The notes: generated by a model from the sequence alone, not told the origin. Positions 1 through 10,065 are shown, numbered from the stretch's first letter. The stretch is DNA of 64,000 nt from Verrucomicrobium spinosum DSM 4136 = JCM 18804 (GCF_000172155.1 NZ_ABIZ01000001.1:7225105-7289104); one strand, 5' to 3'. Made by a program: numbers and translations.

Positions 1-40
1 GAACCTCCTTCCAACTTTTCTACCACCTTCCCCGCCGCAC

Positions 41-736
41 ATGCCCGACTTACTTTCCAAAGGAGGCCCGCTCGTCTGGTTGCTGCTTTGCTGCTTCGGA
101 CTCGCCCTGGCCATCTTTGCTGAGCGTCTTGCATACTTTCACCGGGCATCGCTGAATGTAGGGGAGTTTCTCGCGGGTCTGGCCAGCCTCATCCGTCGCA
201 AGAATTTCTCTGAAGCCCTCCAGGAGTGCGTGGCCACGCGGGTGCCCGTGGGTCGCGTGCTTCACGCGGCCCTGCTACGCCACCATGTCCCCCGCGAGCA
301 GCTCAAGGAGATCGTCCAGGAAGCCGGTCAGCTGGAAGTGCCCCGTCTGGAACGCTACCTGAGCGTCCTTCACGGCATCGCCCACGCCGCTCCTTTGATC
401 GGTCTGCTCGGCACCATCGCCGGCCTCATGGATACCTTCACGCAGCTCAACAACGTGAACGGCTACGCCACCCCGGCCGACGTGGCTCGCGGGGTTTACC
501 AGAGCCTCATCACCTCCGCCCTCGGCCTGGTGGTGGCCATCCCCAGCTTCCTCTTCTATTCCTTCCTCGCCGCCAAGGCCCGTCACCTGATGCACGACCT
601 CGAGCGCGCCGGCATCGAGGTGGTGAACATCCTCGATGACCACCGTGAATCTGCCCAGAGTGTAGATTCGGGTGCCCAGATCGTGGAGTTCCGCCAGAGC
701 GACTCCGGCATGCGCAAGATTGGCAAGAACGCCTGA
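41..736 (+). CDS. MotA/TolQ/ExbB proton channel family protein
   Basis: Inner-membrane channel subunit of an ExbB/TolQ-type energiser, which uses the proton gradient to drive an outer-membrane partner such as TonB or Tol. It has 231 residues with three predicted helices near 11-30, 111-134 and 157-178. The family motif GLLGTIAGLM lies at 121-130, and the second pore Thr is seen in SLITSALGL (about 158), matching the two conserved pore threonines of ExbB. The ATG at 41 starts right before the hydrophobic N-terminus. An ExbD-like gene follows 44 bp downstream, so the two are probably one operon. No TonB or TolA partner is visible in the window. Whether it serves TonB- or Tol-type work cannot be told. 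Confidence 0.9.
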   Translation: MPDLLSKGGPLVWLLLCCFGLALAIFAERLAYFHRASLNVGEFLAGLASLIRRKNFSEALQECVATRVPVGRVLHAALLRHHVPREQLKEIVQEAGQLEVPRLERYLSVLHGIAHAAPLIGLLGTIAGLMDTFTQLNNVNGYATPADVARGVYQSLITSALGLVVAIPSFLFYSFLAAKARHLMHDLERAGIEVVNILDDHRESAQSVDSGAQIVEFRQSDSGMRKIGKNA

Positions 737-780
737 GGCTCCTCCGGTCGTCCACCGCAAGCCAGTCCGCCTGTCCTGCC

Positions 781-1182
781 ATGAAGCTTGAGAGCCATCT
801 GCCCAAACAGACCTTTTGGCTCTACTTGGGGCCAGTGCTGAATGTGCTGCTCATCCTGCTCATCTTCTTCCTGCTGGGCTCCTCGTTTGTGATTCAGAGC
901 GGCGTGAGTGTGAAGCTCCCCGAGAGCGGCTTCCCTCTGCGCGACTTTCACCATCCGCTCGTCGCCACCGTCACGGCCAACTCGGACCAGTTCCTCTACC
1001 TGGAAGGCCGCCCTGTCACTCTCCTGGAGATGCGCAAAGGTCTGGAAGAAAAGAAGAAGGAGACCCGCCAGCTCATCATCCATGCCGACGAGATGGCCCC
1101 CTTCGGCAGGGTACAGGAAGTGGCCAACTCCGCACTGAGTCTCGGCTATGAAGTCGCCTATGCGACGCAGCCAGCCCGGTAA
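781..1182 (+). CDS. ExbD/TolR-like biopolymer transport protein with Asn at the usual Asp
   Basis: Single-pass partner of the ExbB-like channel encoded just upstream. The 133 residues show a short cytoplasmic N-terminus, one helix near 15-35 and a periplasmic ExbD-type domain. In characterised ExbD and TolR the helix carries a conserved Asp that takes part in proton flow (pattern PFIDVMLVLL). Here the matching segment reads GPVLNVLLILL, with Asn21 (codon aat at 841) in that place. That could mean a subunit that works structurally but does not carry protons itself, or one that depends on another acidic residue. The ORF is intact and well spaced after exbB, so it is unlikely to be a pseudogene. 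Confidence 0.85.
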   Translation: MKLESHLPKQTFWLYLGPVLNVLLILLIFFLLGSSFVIQSGVSVKLPESGFPLRDFHHPLVATVTANSDQFLYLEGRPVTLLEMRKGLEEKKKETRQLIIHADEMAPFGRVQEVANSALSLGYEVAYATQPAR

Positions 1183-1228
1183 TAGCATCGCTCCTTCACG
1201 CTGACTTTACAAAACGAGTGATCTCGTG

Positions 1229-3973
1229 ATGGTCGGGCTCATGCCTGTCAAACCGTCATCACAGATCAGCCTCCGGGATACCCTCTCCCATTTGGACCAC
1301 ATCGCCGCAGCCAAGCTGCTGGGTGCCGGCGGGCGGGAACTGCTGATCAAGGGCGGCTCCGCCACCATCGATGTCGCCGAGCAGGTGCATTTCACCGAGG
1401 ACCACTTCCAGGTGGTGTTTCCTCATCCCGAAAAGGAACCCTTGGTGGTGACGCTCAGCCTCCATCCCGGGGCCAAGCGTCGGCTGCAAATCGCCTGCAG
1501 CCACGAAGGCGAAGAAGCCGACTTTTACAAGGCCGCCATCTTTGCCCTCATCCTGGAGGAAAAGACACTGCTGGGCCTTGCCGCCGCACCGCCAGACCTG
1601 GACATCCCCTGGGAGCTACTGCCCGCCCACCAGCTGGAGGCCAGAGCCCTGGCCGAAAGGACGAAGCGAGCGGCCGAGGAAAAGATGCGGATCAAAACGG
1701 CCGACAAAACTCAACCCTGGACGGACTACACGGTCACCAATCCGGTCTCTGGCAAATCCTACCGGGTGGGCCTGCGCGGCCTGGGTCGTGGGCAGAGCTA
1801 CTGCGCCTGCCCTGACTTCCGGAGGAACCGGCTCGGCACCTGCAAGCATGTCATCGCCGTCCACACCTGGGTGGGCAAGAAGTTCGACAGCCGCACTCTC
1901 AAGCGAGCCTGGAAGCCCAAAAGCATCAATATCCATGCGCTCTACGATGGAGATCTGCGCCTGGCCGTGGAGCACCCCTCGAACCTGGCCCCTCCGGTCG
2001 CCGAGCTCCTTGCACCCTGGGAAAACTGGCATGCTAAAAGCCCCCAGGACATGCTCGCCCTCTTTGAGCTGATCCGGCAGCTCATTCAACTGGATCAGAA
2101 TCCGGTCATCTACCCCGATGCGGAAGAGATCCTCTCCCGAGCTCTGCATGAACACCGGATGGACGGCCTCGTGAAAGAGATCCGCAAAGCCCCCGCGAAA
2201 CACCCGCTGCGCACGTCCCTGCTCAAGACGGAGCTTCTGCCCTACCAGCTGGATGGCATCGCCTTCGCTGCAGGAAAAGGGCGCGCCGTGCTCGCTGATG
2301 AGATGGGTCTTGGCAAGACCATTCAGGGTGTCGGGGTTGCAGAGTTCCTGGCGCGGCATGCAGATGTCCGCCGTGTGCTGGTGGTGTGCCCCGCCTCGCT
2401 CAAGTCCCAGTGGAAGCTGGAGATTGAAAGGTTCTGCGGCCGGAGCGTGCAGATCGTCTCGGGCAAGACCTCGGAGCGCAATGCCCTCTACTCTGGCGAC
2501 GCGTTTTTCACCCTCTGCAATTATGAGCAGGTGCTCCGGGACTACCTTGATATAGAGCGGACCTCGTGGGACCTCATCATCCTGGATGAGGCCCAGCGCA
2601 TCAAGAACTGGGAGGCGAAGACGAGCCGCATCATCAAGGGCCTGCGCTCCCCCTTCGCCCTGGTCCTGACCGGCACCCCGCTGGAAAACCGGCTCGATGA
2701 CCTTTTCTCCGTGGTGGAGTTTGTTGATGACCGGAGGCTCGGACCCGCCTATCGCTTCTTCCACAGTCACCGGGTGGCCACAGAGACCGGCCGAGTCTCC
2801 GGCTACAAGAACCTGGATGCGCTGCGTCAACAACTGGAACCCGTGCTGCTCCGCCGCACCCGGGCCAGCATCGCCCTGGACCTGCCTCCGCGGACGACCG
2901 AAATCGTCCGCATCCCCGCCACGGAGGAACAGCAGCAGCTGCACAATAGCCACATGGTGACGGTGAATGCCATCACTTCGAAGAAGTTCCTCAGTGAGAT
3001 GGATCTGCTGAGGCTTCAAAAGGCGCTGCTGATGGCGAGAATGAGCGCCAACAGCACCTACCTCGTGGACAAGCAGTCGCCCGGCTTCTCCAGCAAGCTC
3101 GACCGCCTGGCCGAGCTGCTGGAGGCCCTGAGCGCCGAACCCGAGCGGAAGATCATCCTCTTCACGGAATGGACCACGATGCTTAATCTCATCGAACCCA
3201 TTCTGGAGAGGCTCAAGATGGACTTTGTGAGGCTGGACGGCCAGGTGGCCCAGAAGAAGCGGCAGGCGCTGGTGTCGGAGTTCCAGGGGAATCCCAAGTG
3301 CCGGGTGTTCCTCACCACCAACGCCGGCTCCACCGGACTCAACCTCCAGGCCGCCGATACGGTGATCAACGTGGATCTGCCGTGGAATCCGGCCTTGCTG
3401 GAGCAACGCATCGCCCGGGCCCATCGCATGGGCCAGAAGCGCAAGGTCCAGGTGCACCTGCTGGTGACGGAAGGCACCATTGAGGAGAACCTTCTGGCCA
3501 CACTGGGGGCCAAGCACGAACTGGCGTCCGCCGTTTTGGATCCTGACTCCACCCTTCAAGAAGTGGCTCTAACCTCCGGCATTGAGGAACTCAAAAGACG
3601 TCTGGAGGTGTTGCTGGGTGCCAAGGTCGAGGCGGATCTGGATGTGTCTTCCCAGAATCAGGCCGAAGTCGCGGCAGGAATCAGCGCAGGAGCTCCGCCT
3701 CCCGATGCCGAACGCAAGGCCCGCGTCGCGGAGGCAACGGGCACCCTGGTGGCCAGCGCCTTCAGCCTCCTGGGTGAACTTCTGCCCTCCGGGAACGTGG
3801 CTCCCCCTGCAGAATCGGTGAATGCCCTTCAGGCAGCCCTGCTGGAGAATGTGGTGCTGGGTGAGGATGGCCAACCCACGCTGACGCTGAAACTGCCCAA
3901 CCAGGAAAGCGTCAACGCCATGGCCTCGGCATTGGCGAAGTTGATGAGCCTTGGGAGCGGTGTGGGGTCGTGA
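1229..3973 (+). CDS. SNF2-family DEAD/DEAH helicase with SWIM zinc finger
   Basis: Large Swi2/Snf2-type ATPase (about 914 residues), likely a DNA translocase or remodeller of RapA/HepA style. A SWIM zinc-finger (CAC ... C-x-H pattern in CACPDFRRN...CKHV) is at about 193-210. The helicase core follows: Walker A DEMGLGKT near 358, the DEAQ box near 455, the TGTPLEN motif III region, and in the C-terminal lobe motif V/VI (GLNLQAADTVI; QRIARAHRMGQ). The C-terminal 150 residues are low in motifs. A GTG at 1226 directly precedes the ATG at 1229, and a further ATG at 1241 is equally plausible. There is no operon partner: about 570 bp of non-coding DNA follows. SWIM-SNF2 proteins are common in bacteria, but their role is mostly unproven. 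Confidence 0.92.
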   Translation: MVGLMPVKPSSQISLRDTLSHLDHIAAAKLLGAGGRELLIKGGSATIDVAEQVHFTEDHFQVVFPHPEKEPLVVTLSLHPGAKRRLQIACSHEGEEADFYKAAIFALILEEKTLLGLAAAPPDLDIPWELLPAHQLEARALAERTKRAAEEKMRIKTADKTQPWTDYTVTNPVSGKSYRVGLRGLGRGQSYCACPDFRRNRLGTCKHVIAVHTWVGKKFDSRTLKRAWKPKSINIHALYDGDLRLAVEHPSNLAPPVAELLAPWENWHAKSPQDMLALFELIRQLIQLDQNPVIYPDAEEILSRALHEHRMDGLVKEIRKAPAKHPLRTSLLKTELLPYQLDGIAFAAGKGRAVLADEMGLGKTIQGVGVAEFLARHADVRRVLVVCPASLKSQWKLEIERFCGRSVQIVSGKTSERNALYSGDAFFTLCNYEQVLRDYLDIERTSWDLIILDEAQRIKNWEAKTSRIIKGLRSPFALVLTGTPLENRLDDLFSVVEFVDDRRLGPAYRFFHSHRVATETGRVSGYKNLDALRQQLEPVLLRRTRASIALDLPPRTTEIVRIPATEEQQQLHNSHMVTVNAITSKKFLSEMDLLRLQKALLMARMSANSTYLVDKQSPGFSSKLDRLAELLEALSAEPERKIILFTEWTTMLNLIEPILERLKMDFVRLDGQVAQKKRQALVSEFQGNPKCRVFLTTNAGSTGLNLQAADTVINVDLPWNPALLEQRIARAHRMGQKRKVQVHLLVTEGTIEENLLATLGAKHELASAVLDPDSTLQEVALTSGIEELKRRLEVLLGAKVEADLDVSSQNQAEVAAGISAGAPPPDAERKARVAEATGTLVASAFSLLGELLPSGNVAPPAESVNALQAALLENVVLGEDGQPTLTLKLPNQESVNAMASALAKLMSLGSGVGS

Positions 3974-4055
3974 TGGAGGGTAACGATGGGCTTCGCTTTG
4001 ACTGCATGGTGACTCGCGCTTGGTCACGGTCAGAAAACGGTGTCGAGCCACCGTA

Positions 4056-4081
4056 CTCCAAGACGCTTCGCGTTGTTGGAG
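4056..4081. repeat. Hairpin, TCCAA...TTGGA type, copy 1
   Basis: Outer stem CTCCAA/TTGGAG and inner stem ACGC/GCGT close on the loop TTC. Copy 2 at 4360-4389 has the same plan, with different inner-stem bases that still pair. Compensating changes of this kind suggest that the folded form matters. Confidence 0.5.
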
Positions 4082-4359
4082 TAGTGGGAGTGAGAGCTTG
4101 ATGCGGATGGTTGGATGCCTCAATGAGAACAACTTGGGCTGACATCCTCGAAGCTCGCGACAGCGTCTTGGAGATCGTCTGAGTTGGTCTGCAAGCAGTT
4201 TTGCATGACTTTTTCATATGCAAGAGCAAGTCATGTCACGGCGGCTTTGGCACCCAGTTGGTAGCGTCGCCTTTCACCCACGCACACTGCCTCGTCGTAC
4301 ACGGTTTGATCGTGCCAGCTCCACACAGGACTCCCCCAAGCGGCGGTTCCCGCGCGCAC

Positions 4360-4389
4360 TCCAAAGATGCTTCGCATCCAGGTGTTGGA
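4360..4389. repeat. Hairpin, TCCAA...TTGGA type, copy 2
   Basis: Outer stem TCCAA/TTGGA and inner stem GATGC/GCATC close on the loop TTC. The layout is the same as at 4056-4081, with an asymmetric 6-base insert on the 3' side. Confidence 0.5.
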
Positions 4390-4484
4390 AGCACCGGGAC
4401 AAGATTACTACATCGAACCCGCCTCCGAACCCGGAGGGTTCGCCATCGCGTCGCCCCCCCCCCCGATGCCCCCACCCCACCCAC

Positions 4485-4514
4485 AAAAAAGCCGCCCAGG
4501 TTTCCCGGGGCGGC
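4485..4514 (-). terminator. Rho-independent terminator of carB
   Basis: Read on the minus strand, a GC-rich stem (GCCGCCC/GGGCGGC at 4508-4514 and 4491-4497, extended by inner GG/CC pairs) is followed by six T. It begins about 27 bases past the carB stop. Confidence 0.88.
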
Positions 4515-4540
4515 AGTTGCAACTCGATCGACTCACCAGA

Positions 4541-7500
4541 TCAAGCCTTGTGATAATCCTGAAGGGCGCGCACCTCAATGTCAGCGGCCTGGAGGGACTT
4601 GATCGCTCTCAGGCTTGCATCCGCAGCACGCAGGGTGGTCATGATGGGGATGCGGTTGGCCACGGCGGCGGTGCGGATCTTGATTTCATCGGCACGCGGG
4701 CTCTTGCCAGAGGGCGTGTTGATGATGAACTGGATCTGCTTGTTCTTGATGAGGTCCAGCACATTCGGGCGCTGGCCGCTGGCCAGTTTCGGAAGCACCT
4801 TCACGGGAATGCCCTCGGCCTCCAGAAGCTGGGCGGTGCCAGGGGTCGCGTAGAGGACGAACCCGAGATCCGAGTAGCCCTTGGAAACGGCAGCCACGCT
4901 GGCCTTGTCAGCCTCCTTCACGCTCACGAAGATGTTGCCCCCCTTTGGCAGGGCACCACCGGCGGCCATCTGGCTCTTGGCGAAGGCCATGCCGAGGTCG
5001 GGGTCGATGCCCATCACCTCGCCGGTGGATTTCATCTCAGGCCCTAGCGTGATGTCCACGCCGGGGAACTTGCTGAAGGGGAAAACCGCTTCTTTGACGC
5101 TGTAGTGGGGAGGAGTCACCTCGGTGGTGAAGCCTAGATCCTTGAGCTTCTCACCCATCATGATCTTGGCCGCGTACTTGGCGAGCGGCACGCCGATCGC
5201 CTTGCTGACAAATGGCACCGTGCGGCTGGCACGAGGATTGACTTCGATGACATACAGATCATCGCCTTTCACGGCGAGCTGCATGTTCATCAGACCACGC
5301 ACGTCCAGAGCGCGGGCCAGCTTCTTGGCGGCATCCGTGATGCGGACCTGCATCTCCTTGGTCAGGCTGAAGGGTGGGATCACACAGGCGCTGTCGCCGC
5401 TGTGAATACCCGCTTCCTCAATGTGCTCCATGATGGCACCCACTACCGTAGTCTCGCCATCGCTGATGCAGTCCACGTCCACTTCGGTGGCGTCTTCCAG
5501 GAAGCGGTCCACGAGCACCGGGCGCTCCGGGCTGGCCTCCACGGCGTTTTGCATGTAGTGAATGAGTTCCGCGTCGCTGTACACGATCTGCATGGCGCGA
5601 CCACCCAGCACGAAGGAGGGGCGGACAAGGCTCGGATAACCAATGCGGGCGGTGATGGCGAGGGCCTCCTCGGTGGAGACCGCCGTGCCACTGGGGGCCT
5701 GGTTCAAGCCCAGCTCATCCAGCAAGGCAGCGAAGAGTTTGCGGTCCTCAGCGAGCTCGATGCTCTTGGGGCTGGTGCCAATGATCGGCACACCCGCAGC
5801 GGCAAGCCCGGCAGCGAGATTCAGCGGCGTCTGACCACCAAACTGCACAATCACCCCCCAAGGCTTCTCCTGCTCGCAGATGTTCAGCACATCTTCCAGA
5901 GTCAGCGGCTCAAAGTAGAGCTTGTCACTGGTGTCATAGTCCGTGGATACCGTCTCAGGGTTGGAGTTGACCATGATGGCCTCAAAACCCAGTTCACGGG
6001 CAGCAAAGGCGGCATGCACACAACAGTAGTCGAACTCAATGCCCTGGCCGATGCGGTTGGGACCACCCCCTAGAATGAGGACCTTCTTCTTGTCAGAGTC
6101 GCGACGTTCATTCTCCACCCCATAGGTGGAGTAGTAGTAGGGCGTGTAGGCCTCGAACTCGGCGGCGCAGGTATCCACCAGACGGTAGGTGGGGATCACG
6201 CCGTACTTGATGCGGCCGGCACGGATCTGCTGCTCAGTGATGCCATACTGGGTGGCGAGCTGCTTGTCTGAGAAGCCCTGCTTTTTAAGCTTGAGCATCG
6301 AGGCACGCAGAACCGAGGCTTTGCGCTCCTCAGTGAGCTCCGCTGCGGGAATCTGGCTGAAGAGATGCTCGGACGTGTTCACCGAGATCTGCTGGGTCGC
6401 GTGCACAATCTCCTGAATCTGCCGGAGGAACCAGCGGTCGATCTGGGTGAGTGAGAACACTTTCTCTACATCCCAGCCCCGATCGAAGGCCTGGGCGAGG
6501 AAGAAGATGCGCTCCGCATTCGGCACGGTGAGCTTCGTGGTGAGCGTCTCGTCATCCACTTCCCTGTCTGCGCCGTCACCGAGCAGACCGAAGCGCTTGA
6601 TCTCCAGAGAACGCAGCGCCTTCTGGAGGCTTTCCTTGAAGGTGCGGCCGATGGCCATCGCCTCACCCACGGACTTCATCTGGGTGGTCAGCGTGGTGTC
6701 CGCCCCGGGGAATTTCTCAAAAGTGAACCGGGGCACCTTGGTCACCACGTAGTCGATGGTGGGCTCGAAGCTGGCGGGAGTCTCGCGGGTGATATCGTTC
6801 TTCAGCTCATCCAGCGTGTAGCCGACAGCGAGCTTCGCGGCGATCTTGGCGATCGGGAACCCTGTGGCCTTGGAGGCCAGCGCGGAGCTGCGGCTCACGC
6901 GGGGGTTCATCTCGATCACGATCATGCGGCCCGAGGTGGGATGCACGGCAAACTGGATGTTGGACCCACCCGTCTCCACCCCGATCTCGCGAATACAGGC
7001 GAAGCTGGCATCCCGCATGATCTGGTACTCGCGGTCTGTGAGCGTCTGGATGGGAGCCACGGTGATCGAGTCACCCGTGTGCACACCCATGGGGTCCAGG
7101 TTCTCAATGGAGCAGATGACCACGCAGTTGTCCGCGCGGTCCCGCATCACTTCCATTTCAAATTCCTTCCAACCCAGGAGCGATTCCTCGATCAGCACCT
7201 CGTTCACCGGAGACATGTCGATGCCGCGGGCCACAATGGTCTCGAACTCTTCGCGGTTGTACGCGATGCCGCCGCCGCTGCCGCCCAGCGTGAAGGCAGG
7301 GCGGATGATGAGAGGGTAGGTGCCAATCTCTTCGGCAATGATAGTGGCCTCCTCCATCTTGTGGGCCACGCCCGACTGGGGCAGGTCCAGTCCGATCTTG
7401 AGCATGGCATTCTTGAAGAGCAGCCGGTCTTCGCCCTTCTCAATGGCATCCGCCTTCGCCCCGATCATGCGCACGTTGTACTTCTCCAGCACACCGCTTT

Positions 7501-7810
7501 TGAAAAGGGACATGGCCGTGTTCAGAGCCGTCTGCCCACCCAGGGTGGGCAGCAGCGCGTCCGGACGTTCTTTGGCGATGATCTTCTCCACCACCTCTGG
7601 GGTGATCGGCTCTACGTAGGTACGGGCCGCGAACTCCGGGTCGGTCATGATCGTGGCCGGGTTGGAGTTCACGAGCACCACCTCGTAGCCCTCCTCCCTC
7701 AGGGCCTTGCAGGCCTGGACGCCGGAATAGTCAAACTCACAACCCTGACCAATGACGATAGGGCCGGAGCCGATCAGGAGAATCTTGTGGATACTAGTGT
7801 CTTTGGGCAT
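4541..7810 (-). CDS. carB: Carbamoyl-phosphate synthase large subunit
   Basis: The synthase makes carbamoyl phosphate from bicarbonate, ATP and glutamine-derived ammonia for pyrimidine and arginine synthesis. The 1089 residues are close to the 1073 of E. coli CarB. The duplicated architecture is clear: N-half [18 protein letters not shown] near 13-30, its repeat [15 protein letters not shown] near 570, one ATP-grasp domain in each half (ends at [16 protein letters not shown] and [16 protein letters not shown]), and a C-terminal MGS-like allosteric domain. The open frame extends 34 codons upstream, but the ATG at 7810 ([16 protein letters not shown]) matches the family start. carA is not adjacent. 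A strong terminator follows. Confidence 0.98.
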   Translation of the reverse strand: MPKDTSIHKILLIGSGPIVIGQGCEFDYSGVQACKALREEGYEVVLVNSNPATIMTDPEFAARTYVEPITPEVVEKIIAKERPDALLPTLGGQTALNTAMSLFKSGVLEKYNVRMIGAKADAIEKGEDRLLFKNAMLKIGLDLPQSGVAHKMEEATIIAEEIGTYPLIIRPAFTLGGSGGGIAYNREEFETIVARGIDMSPVNEVLIEESLLGWKEFEMEVMRDRADNCVVICSIENLDPMGVHTGDSITVAPIQTLTDREYQIMRDASFACIREIGVETGGSNIQFAVHPTSGRMIVIEMNPRVSRSSALASKATGFPIAKIAAKLAVGYTLDELKNDITRETPASFEPTIDYVVTKVPRFTFEKFPGADTTLTTQMKSVGEAMAIGRTFKESLQKALRSLEIKRFGLLGDGADREVDDETLTTKLTVPNAERIFFLAQAFDRGWDVEKVFSLTQIDRWFLRQIQEIVHATQQISVNTSEHLFSQIPAAELTEERKASVLRASMLKLKKQGFSDKQLATQYGITEQQIRAGRIKYGVIPTYRLVDTCAAEFEAYTPYYYSTYGVENERRDSDKKKVLILGGGPNRIGQGIEFDYCCVHAAFAARELGFEAIMVNSNPETVSTDYDTSDKLYFEPLTLEDVLNICEQEKPWGVIVQFGGQTPLNLAAGLAAAGVPIIGTSPKSIELAEDRKLFAALLDELGLNQAPSGTAVSTEEALAITARIGYPSLVRPSFVLGGRAMQIVYSDAELIHYMQNAVEASPERPVLVDRFLEDATEVDVDCISDGETTVVGAIMEHIEEAGIHSGDSACVIPPFSLTKEMQVRITDAAKKLARALDVRGLMNMQLAVKGDDLYVIEVNPRASRTVPFVSKAIGVPLAKYAAKIMMGEKLKDLGFTTEVTPPHYSVKEAVFPFSKFPGVDITLGPEMKSTGEVMGIDPDLGMAFAKSQMAAGGALPKGGNIFVSVKEADKASVAAVSKGYSDLGFVLYATPGTAQLLEAEGIPVKVLPKLASGQRPNVLDLIKNKQIQFIINTPSGKSPRADEIKIRTAAVANRIPIMTTLRAADASLRAIKSLQAADIEVRALQDYHKA

Positions 7811-7954
7811 GGGAGGGAGGACGGGACGCGGGCAAAAATGGTGATTTACATGGCACGCCCGAGGGGTGGTGTAAAGGGGAGAGACGAGGCAAGAGTCCAC
7901 AAGCTCTCCCACCCTGACTCCAAAGGCCGCACCAGAACGGGCGGAAGAGGCTCA

Positions 7955-7971
7955 GTCACCCGGGCGGTGAC
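7955..7971. other. Perfect 6-bp hairpin in the carB upstream region
   Basis: GTCACC-CGGGC-GGTGAC lies in the 291-bp gap between carB (minus) and the small gene at 8102 (plus). It lies about 145 bp upstream of the carB ATG and has no T-run, so it is not an intrinsic terminator. It might be an operator or a leader structure. Confidence 0.3.
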
Positions 7972-8101
7972 GATAAAATCACATGAGCCGACAGTGATGC
8001 AGCAGTGACCGGGACCGCACCTCGCTTTTTCACAGATTCCCGCCAGCGGGCTGGACAAAATCCCCCGCCCTCCCCTAGACTCAAAATTAACTGCTGCCCC
8101 T

Positions 8102-8362
8102 ATGACTGAACTTCTTGTGTATGCCCCAGGTCTCCGTGATGAGGAAAAAGTCCTCCAACTGGGCCACCAGATGGACATGCTGCCTGCCCGCTACAAGCTC
8201 GATGCGCCGCATGATATGGTGTACTTCGAGATTGATGATCCCAATCGGGTCACGCTGAAGCAGTTTAGCGACCTTTTCGAGAATATCGGTCTCCAGGCCC
8301 GCTTCGTCGGCCAGATTCCCACGAATCTGCGCCGGGGCGATGTGACAGACCGGCTGGTTTGA
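8102..8362 (+). CDS. Small hypothetical protein (86 aa)
   Basis: I do not recognise the family. The 86 residues are soluble, with no signal peptide or membrane helix. The mixed polar/hydrophobic pattern (segments such as HDMVYFEIDDPNRVTLKQF) suggests a compact alpha/beta fold, perhaps of ferredoxin-like or HMA-like size but without a CxxC motif. It starts at an ATG and stops about 100 bp before the MlaE gene. Coding is supported by regular codon use and the lack of a better frame here. Confidence 0.7.
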   Translation: MTELLVYAPGLRDEEKVLQLGHQMDMLPARYKLDAPHDMVYFEIDDPNRVTLKQFSDLFENIGLQARFVGQIPTNLRRGDVTDRLV

Positions 8363-8464
8363 GTGAGCCAGACCTCACCAAAAGGTTAGGGATGTTTCAT
8401 CCTGTGGCTTTAAACCGTCACAGACTGACAGAGAACGTTCATTGCGCTGTGCCTATGACGGTGC

Positions 8465-9277
8465 ATGGTGCGATTCTGTCTCATGGACCTCCTTTGCCTA
8501 CCCGGACGTCTCTTCCTCAACTTCCTGATCTACATGGGTCAGCTTGCCGCGCTTTTGCGGGAGCTGGGCATTGCCATCAAGTCCGGGGTCTGGCGCATGC
8601 GCCTGGTTGCGCAGCAGATTGTCTCGATCGGCTACGGTTCCCAGGTGGTGGTCATCGTGACCGGAGCTTTCACTGGTGCGGTGTTCACGGCTCAGACCTA
8701 TTTTAAGTTCAAAGACTTCGGGGTGGAAACTGGAGTGGGCGCGATCGTCTCGGTGGCCATGTGCCGTGAACTCGGCCCCGTGCTGGCAGGGCTGATGGTG
8801 ACGGGGCGCGTGGGCGCGGCGATGGCGGCGGAGATTGGTACCATGAAGGTGACCGAGCAGATCGACGCCCTGCGAGCTCTCGGGGTGCATCCGGTGGATT
8901 ACCTGATGTTGCCGCGGTTCTTCGCCATGCTCATCAGCATGCCGCTCCTCATCGCAGAGAGCATCACCTTCGGCCTCGCGGCCTCTTACTGTGTGGTTGT
9001 GTTTGGCTTCGGCGTGCCCAGCGCCTGGTTCTGGCAACATGTGGTGGAGCACACCAATGAGGAGGACATCATCTATGGCATGATCAAGGGTCTGATCTTC
9101 GGCATTCTGATCACGGTGATCTCCTGCCACCAGGGCCTCACGGCAAGCGATGGTGCAGTAGGGGTGGGCATCGGCACGACCCGTGCGGTCGTTTACTCCT
9201 CATTGGCACTGCTCATCTGCAATTTCTTCCTCTCCCTCCTTCTGAACTACTTCTTCCCGCTCGGCACTGGGATGTAA
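8465..9277 (+). CDS. mlaE: MlaE-family ABC transporter permease
   Basis: Inner-membrane permease of an Mla-type ABC system, which moves phospholipids between the outer and inner membranes and so keeps outer-membrane lipid asymmetry. It has 270 residues with about five to six hydrophobic helices. The family core is visible: GAFTGAVFTAQTYF, RELGPVLAGLMVTGRVGAAMAAEIGTM and EQIDALRALGVHP spread over about 58-145. The ATG at 8465 gives a short N-terminal tail; the ATG at 8483 is an alternative. MlaF-like and MlaD-like genes follow 20 and 71 bp apart, so this is an mlaEFD operon. MlaB and MlaC are not seen here. Confidence 0.95.
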   Translation: MVRFCLMDLLCLPGRLFLNFLIYMGQLAALLRELGIAIKSGVWRMRLVAQQIVSIGYGSQVVVIVTGAFTGAVFTAQTYFKFKDFGVETGVGAIVSVAMCRELGPVLAGLMVTGRVGAAMAAEIGTMKVTEQIDALRALGVHPVDYLMLPRFFAMLISMPLLIAESITFGLAASYCVVVFGFGVPSAWFWQHVVEHTNEEDIIYGMIKGLIFGILITVISCHQGLTASDGAVGVGIGTTRAVVYSSLALLICNFFLSLLLNYFFPLGTGM

Positions 9278-9297
9278 GCAGCCCCCAAGCCGCCTCT

Positions 9298-10065
9298 ATG
9301 GCCCAAGCCCCCCCCAATTCCACACCCTTCATCTCCGTTCGCGGCCTGACTCGCAAGATCGGCTGGCAGGAGATCCTGCGTGGGCTGGACCTGGATGTTC
9401 ATCGAGGCGAGACCCTTATGCTCATCGGCCCCAGTGGCGAGGGGAAGAGCGTGCTGCTGAAGCACCTGATCGGTCTGATGAAGCCCGACAGCGGGACCAT
9501 CGTCGTGAATGGAACGAGCATGACCGGCCTGCGGGAGCGTCAAATGGCCCCCGTGCGCAAGCAGATTGGCATCCTTTTCCAAAACGCAGCCCTCTTTGAC
9601 AGCATGACGGTGGAGCAAAATGTAGGCTTCCCTCTGATGGAAGGTGGCATCCGGGATCGCAAGGAGATCGAGCAGCGCGTGCATGAGGCGCTGGAAGTCG
9701 TGGAACTGTCCCAGCACAAGGACAAGATGCCAGTGAACCTTTCCGGCGGCATGCGCAAGCGGGTGGGCATCGCCCGGGCCATCGTTCCCCGTCCTCAGTG
9801 CGTGTTGTATGATGAGCCCACGGCTGGTCTGGATCCGATCGTCTCAGACGTGATCGACCAGATGATCCTCCGCCTCCAGAGGCGTTATGGCGTGACCTCC
9901 ATCGTGGTGACGCACGATATGAAGAGCGTCTTCAAGATCGCCGACCGTGTCGCCATGTTAAAGCGTGGGGTGATTCACTTCCTTGGAACGCCCGAGGAAT
10001 TGCGCAACTCCCCGGATCCCGAAGTTCAAGACTTTATAGAGGGCCGCTCTGGTGTGACGGGCTGA
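9298..10065 (+). CDS. mlaF: MlaF-like ABC transporter ATP-binding protein
   Basis: Cytoplasmic ATPase that powers the Mla lipid transporter. The 255 residues show a complete ABC cassette: Walker A GPSGEGKS near 42-49, Q-loop in KQIGILFQNAALFDS, signature LSGGMRKR near 149, Walker B VLYDEPTAGLDP near 165-176, and the H-loop VVTHDM. The SGGMRKR form of the signature and the acidic EGRSG tail fit the Mla/Ttg2A group. It lies 20 bp after mlaE and 71 bp before the MCE-domain gene. Confidence 0.96.
   Translation: MAQAPPNSTPFISVRGLTRKIGWQEILRGLDLDVHRGETLMLIGPSGEGKSVLLKHLIGLMKPDSGTIVVNGTSMTGLRERQMAPVRKQIGILFQNAALFDSMTVEQNVGFPLMEGGIRDRKEIEQRVHEALEVVELSQHKDKMPVNLSGGMRKRVGIARAIVPRPQCVLYDEPTAGLDPIVSDVIDQMILRLQRRYGVTSIVVTHDMKSVFKIADRVAMLKRGVIHFLGTPEELRNSPDPEVQDFIEGRSGVTG

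Larger units (their letters stand above)
3974..4540. other. Non-coding gap with two related hairpins and a C11 run
   Basis: This is the region between the helicase gene and the end of carB. I see no credible gene in it; the short open frames have no family resemblance. It holds two hairpins of the same layout (4056-4081 and 4360-4389), a run of 11 C at 4454-4464, and the carB terminator at 4485-4514. The hairpins suggest a dispersed repeat family, which cannot be tested from one window. Confidence 0.6.

Noticed and set aside
1616-3559. 647-codon open frame on the minus strand
   Set aside because: It lies fully antisense to the SNF2 helicase gene, whose motifs are clear. High GC keeps antisense frames open.
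4454-4464. C11 run as a phase-variable tract
   Set aside because: It is in a gap past the ends of both genes and near no promoter or start codon that it could switch.
6941-8008. 355-codon plus-strand frame over carB
   Set aside because: Antisense shadow of carB; no family features.
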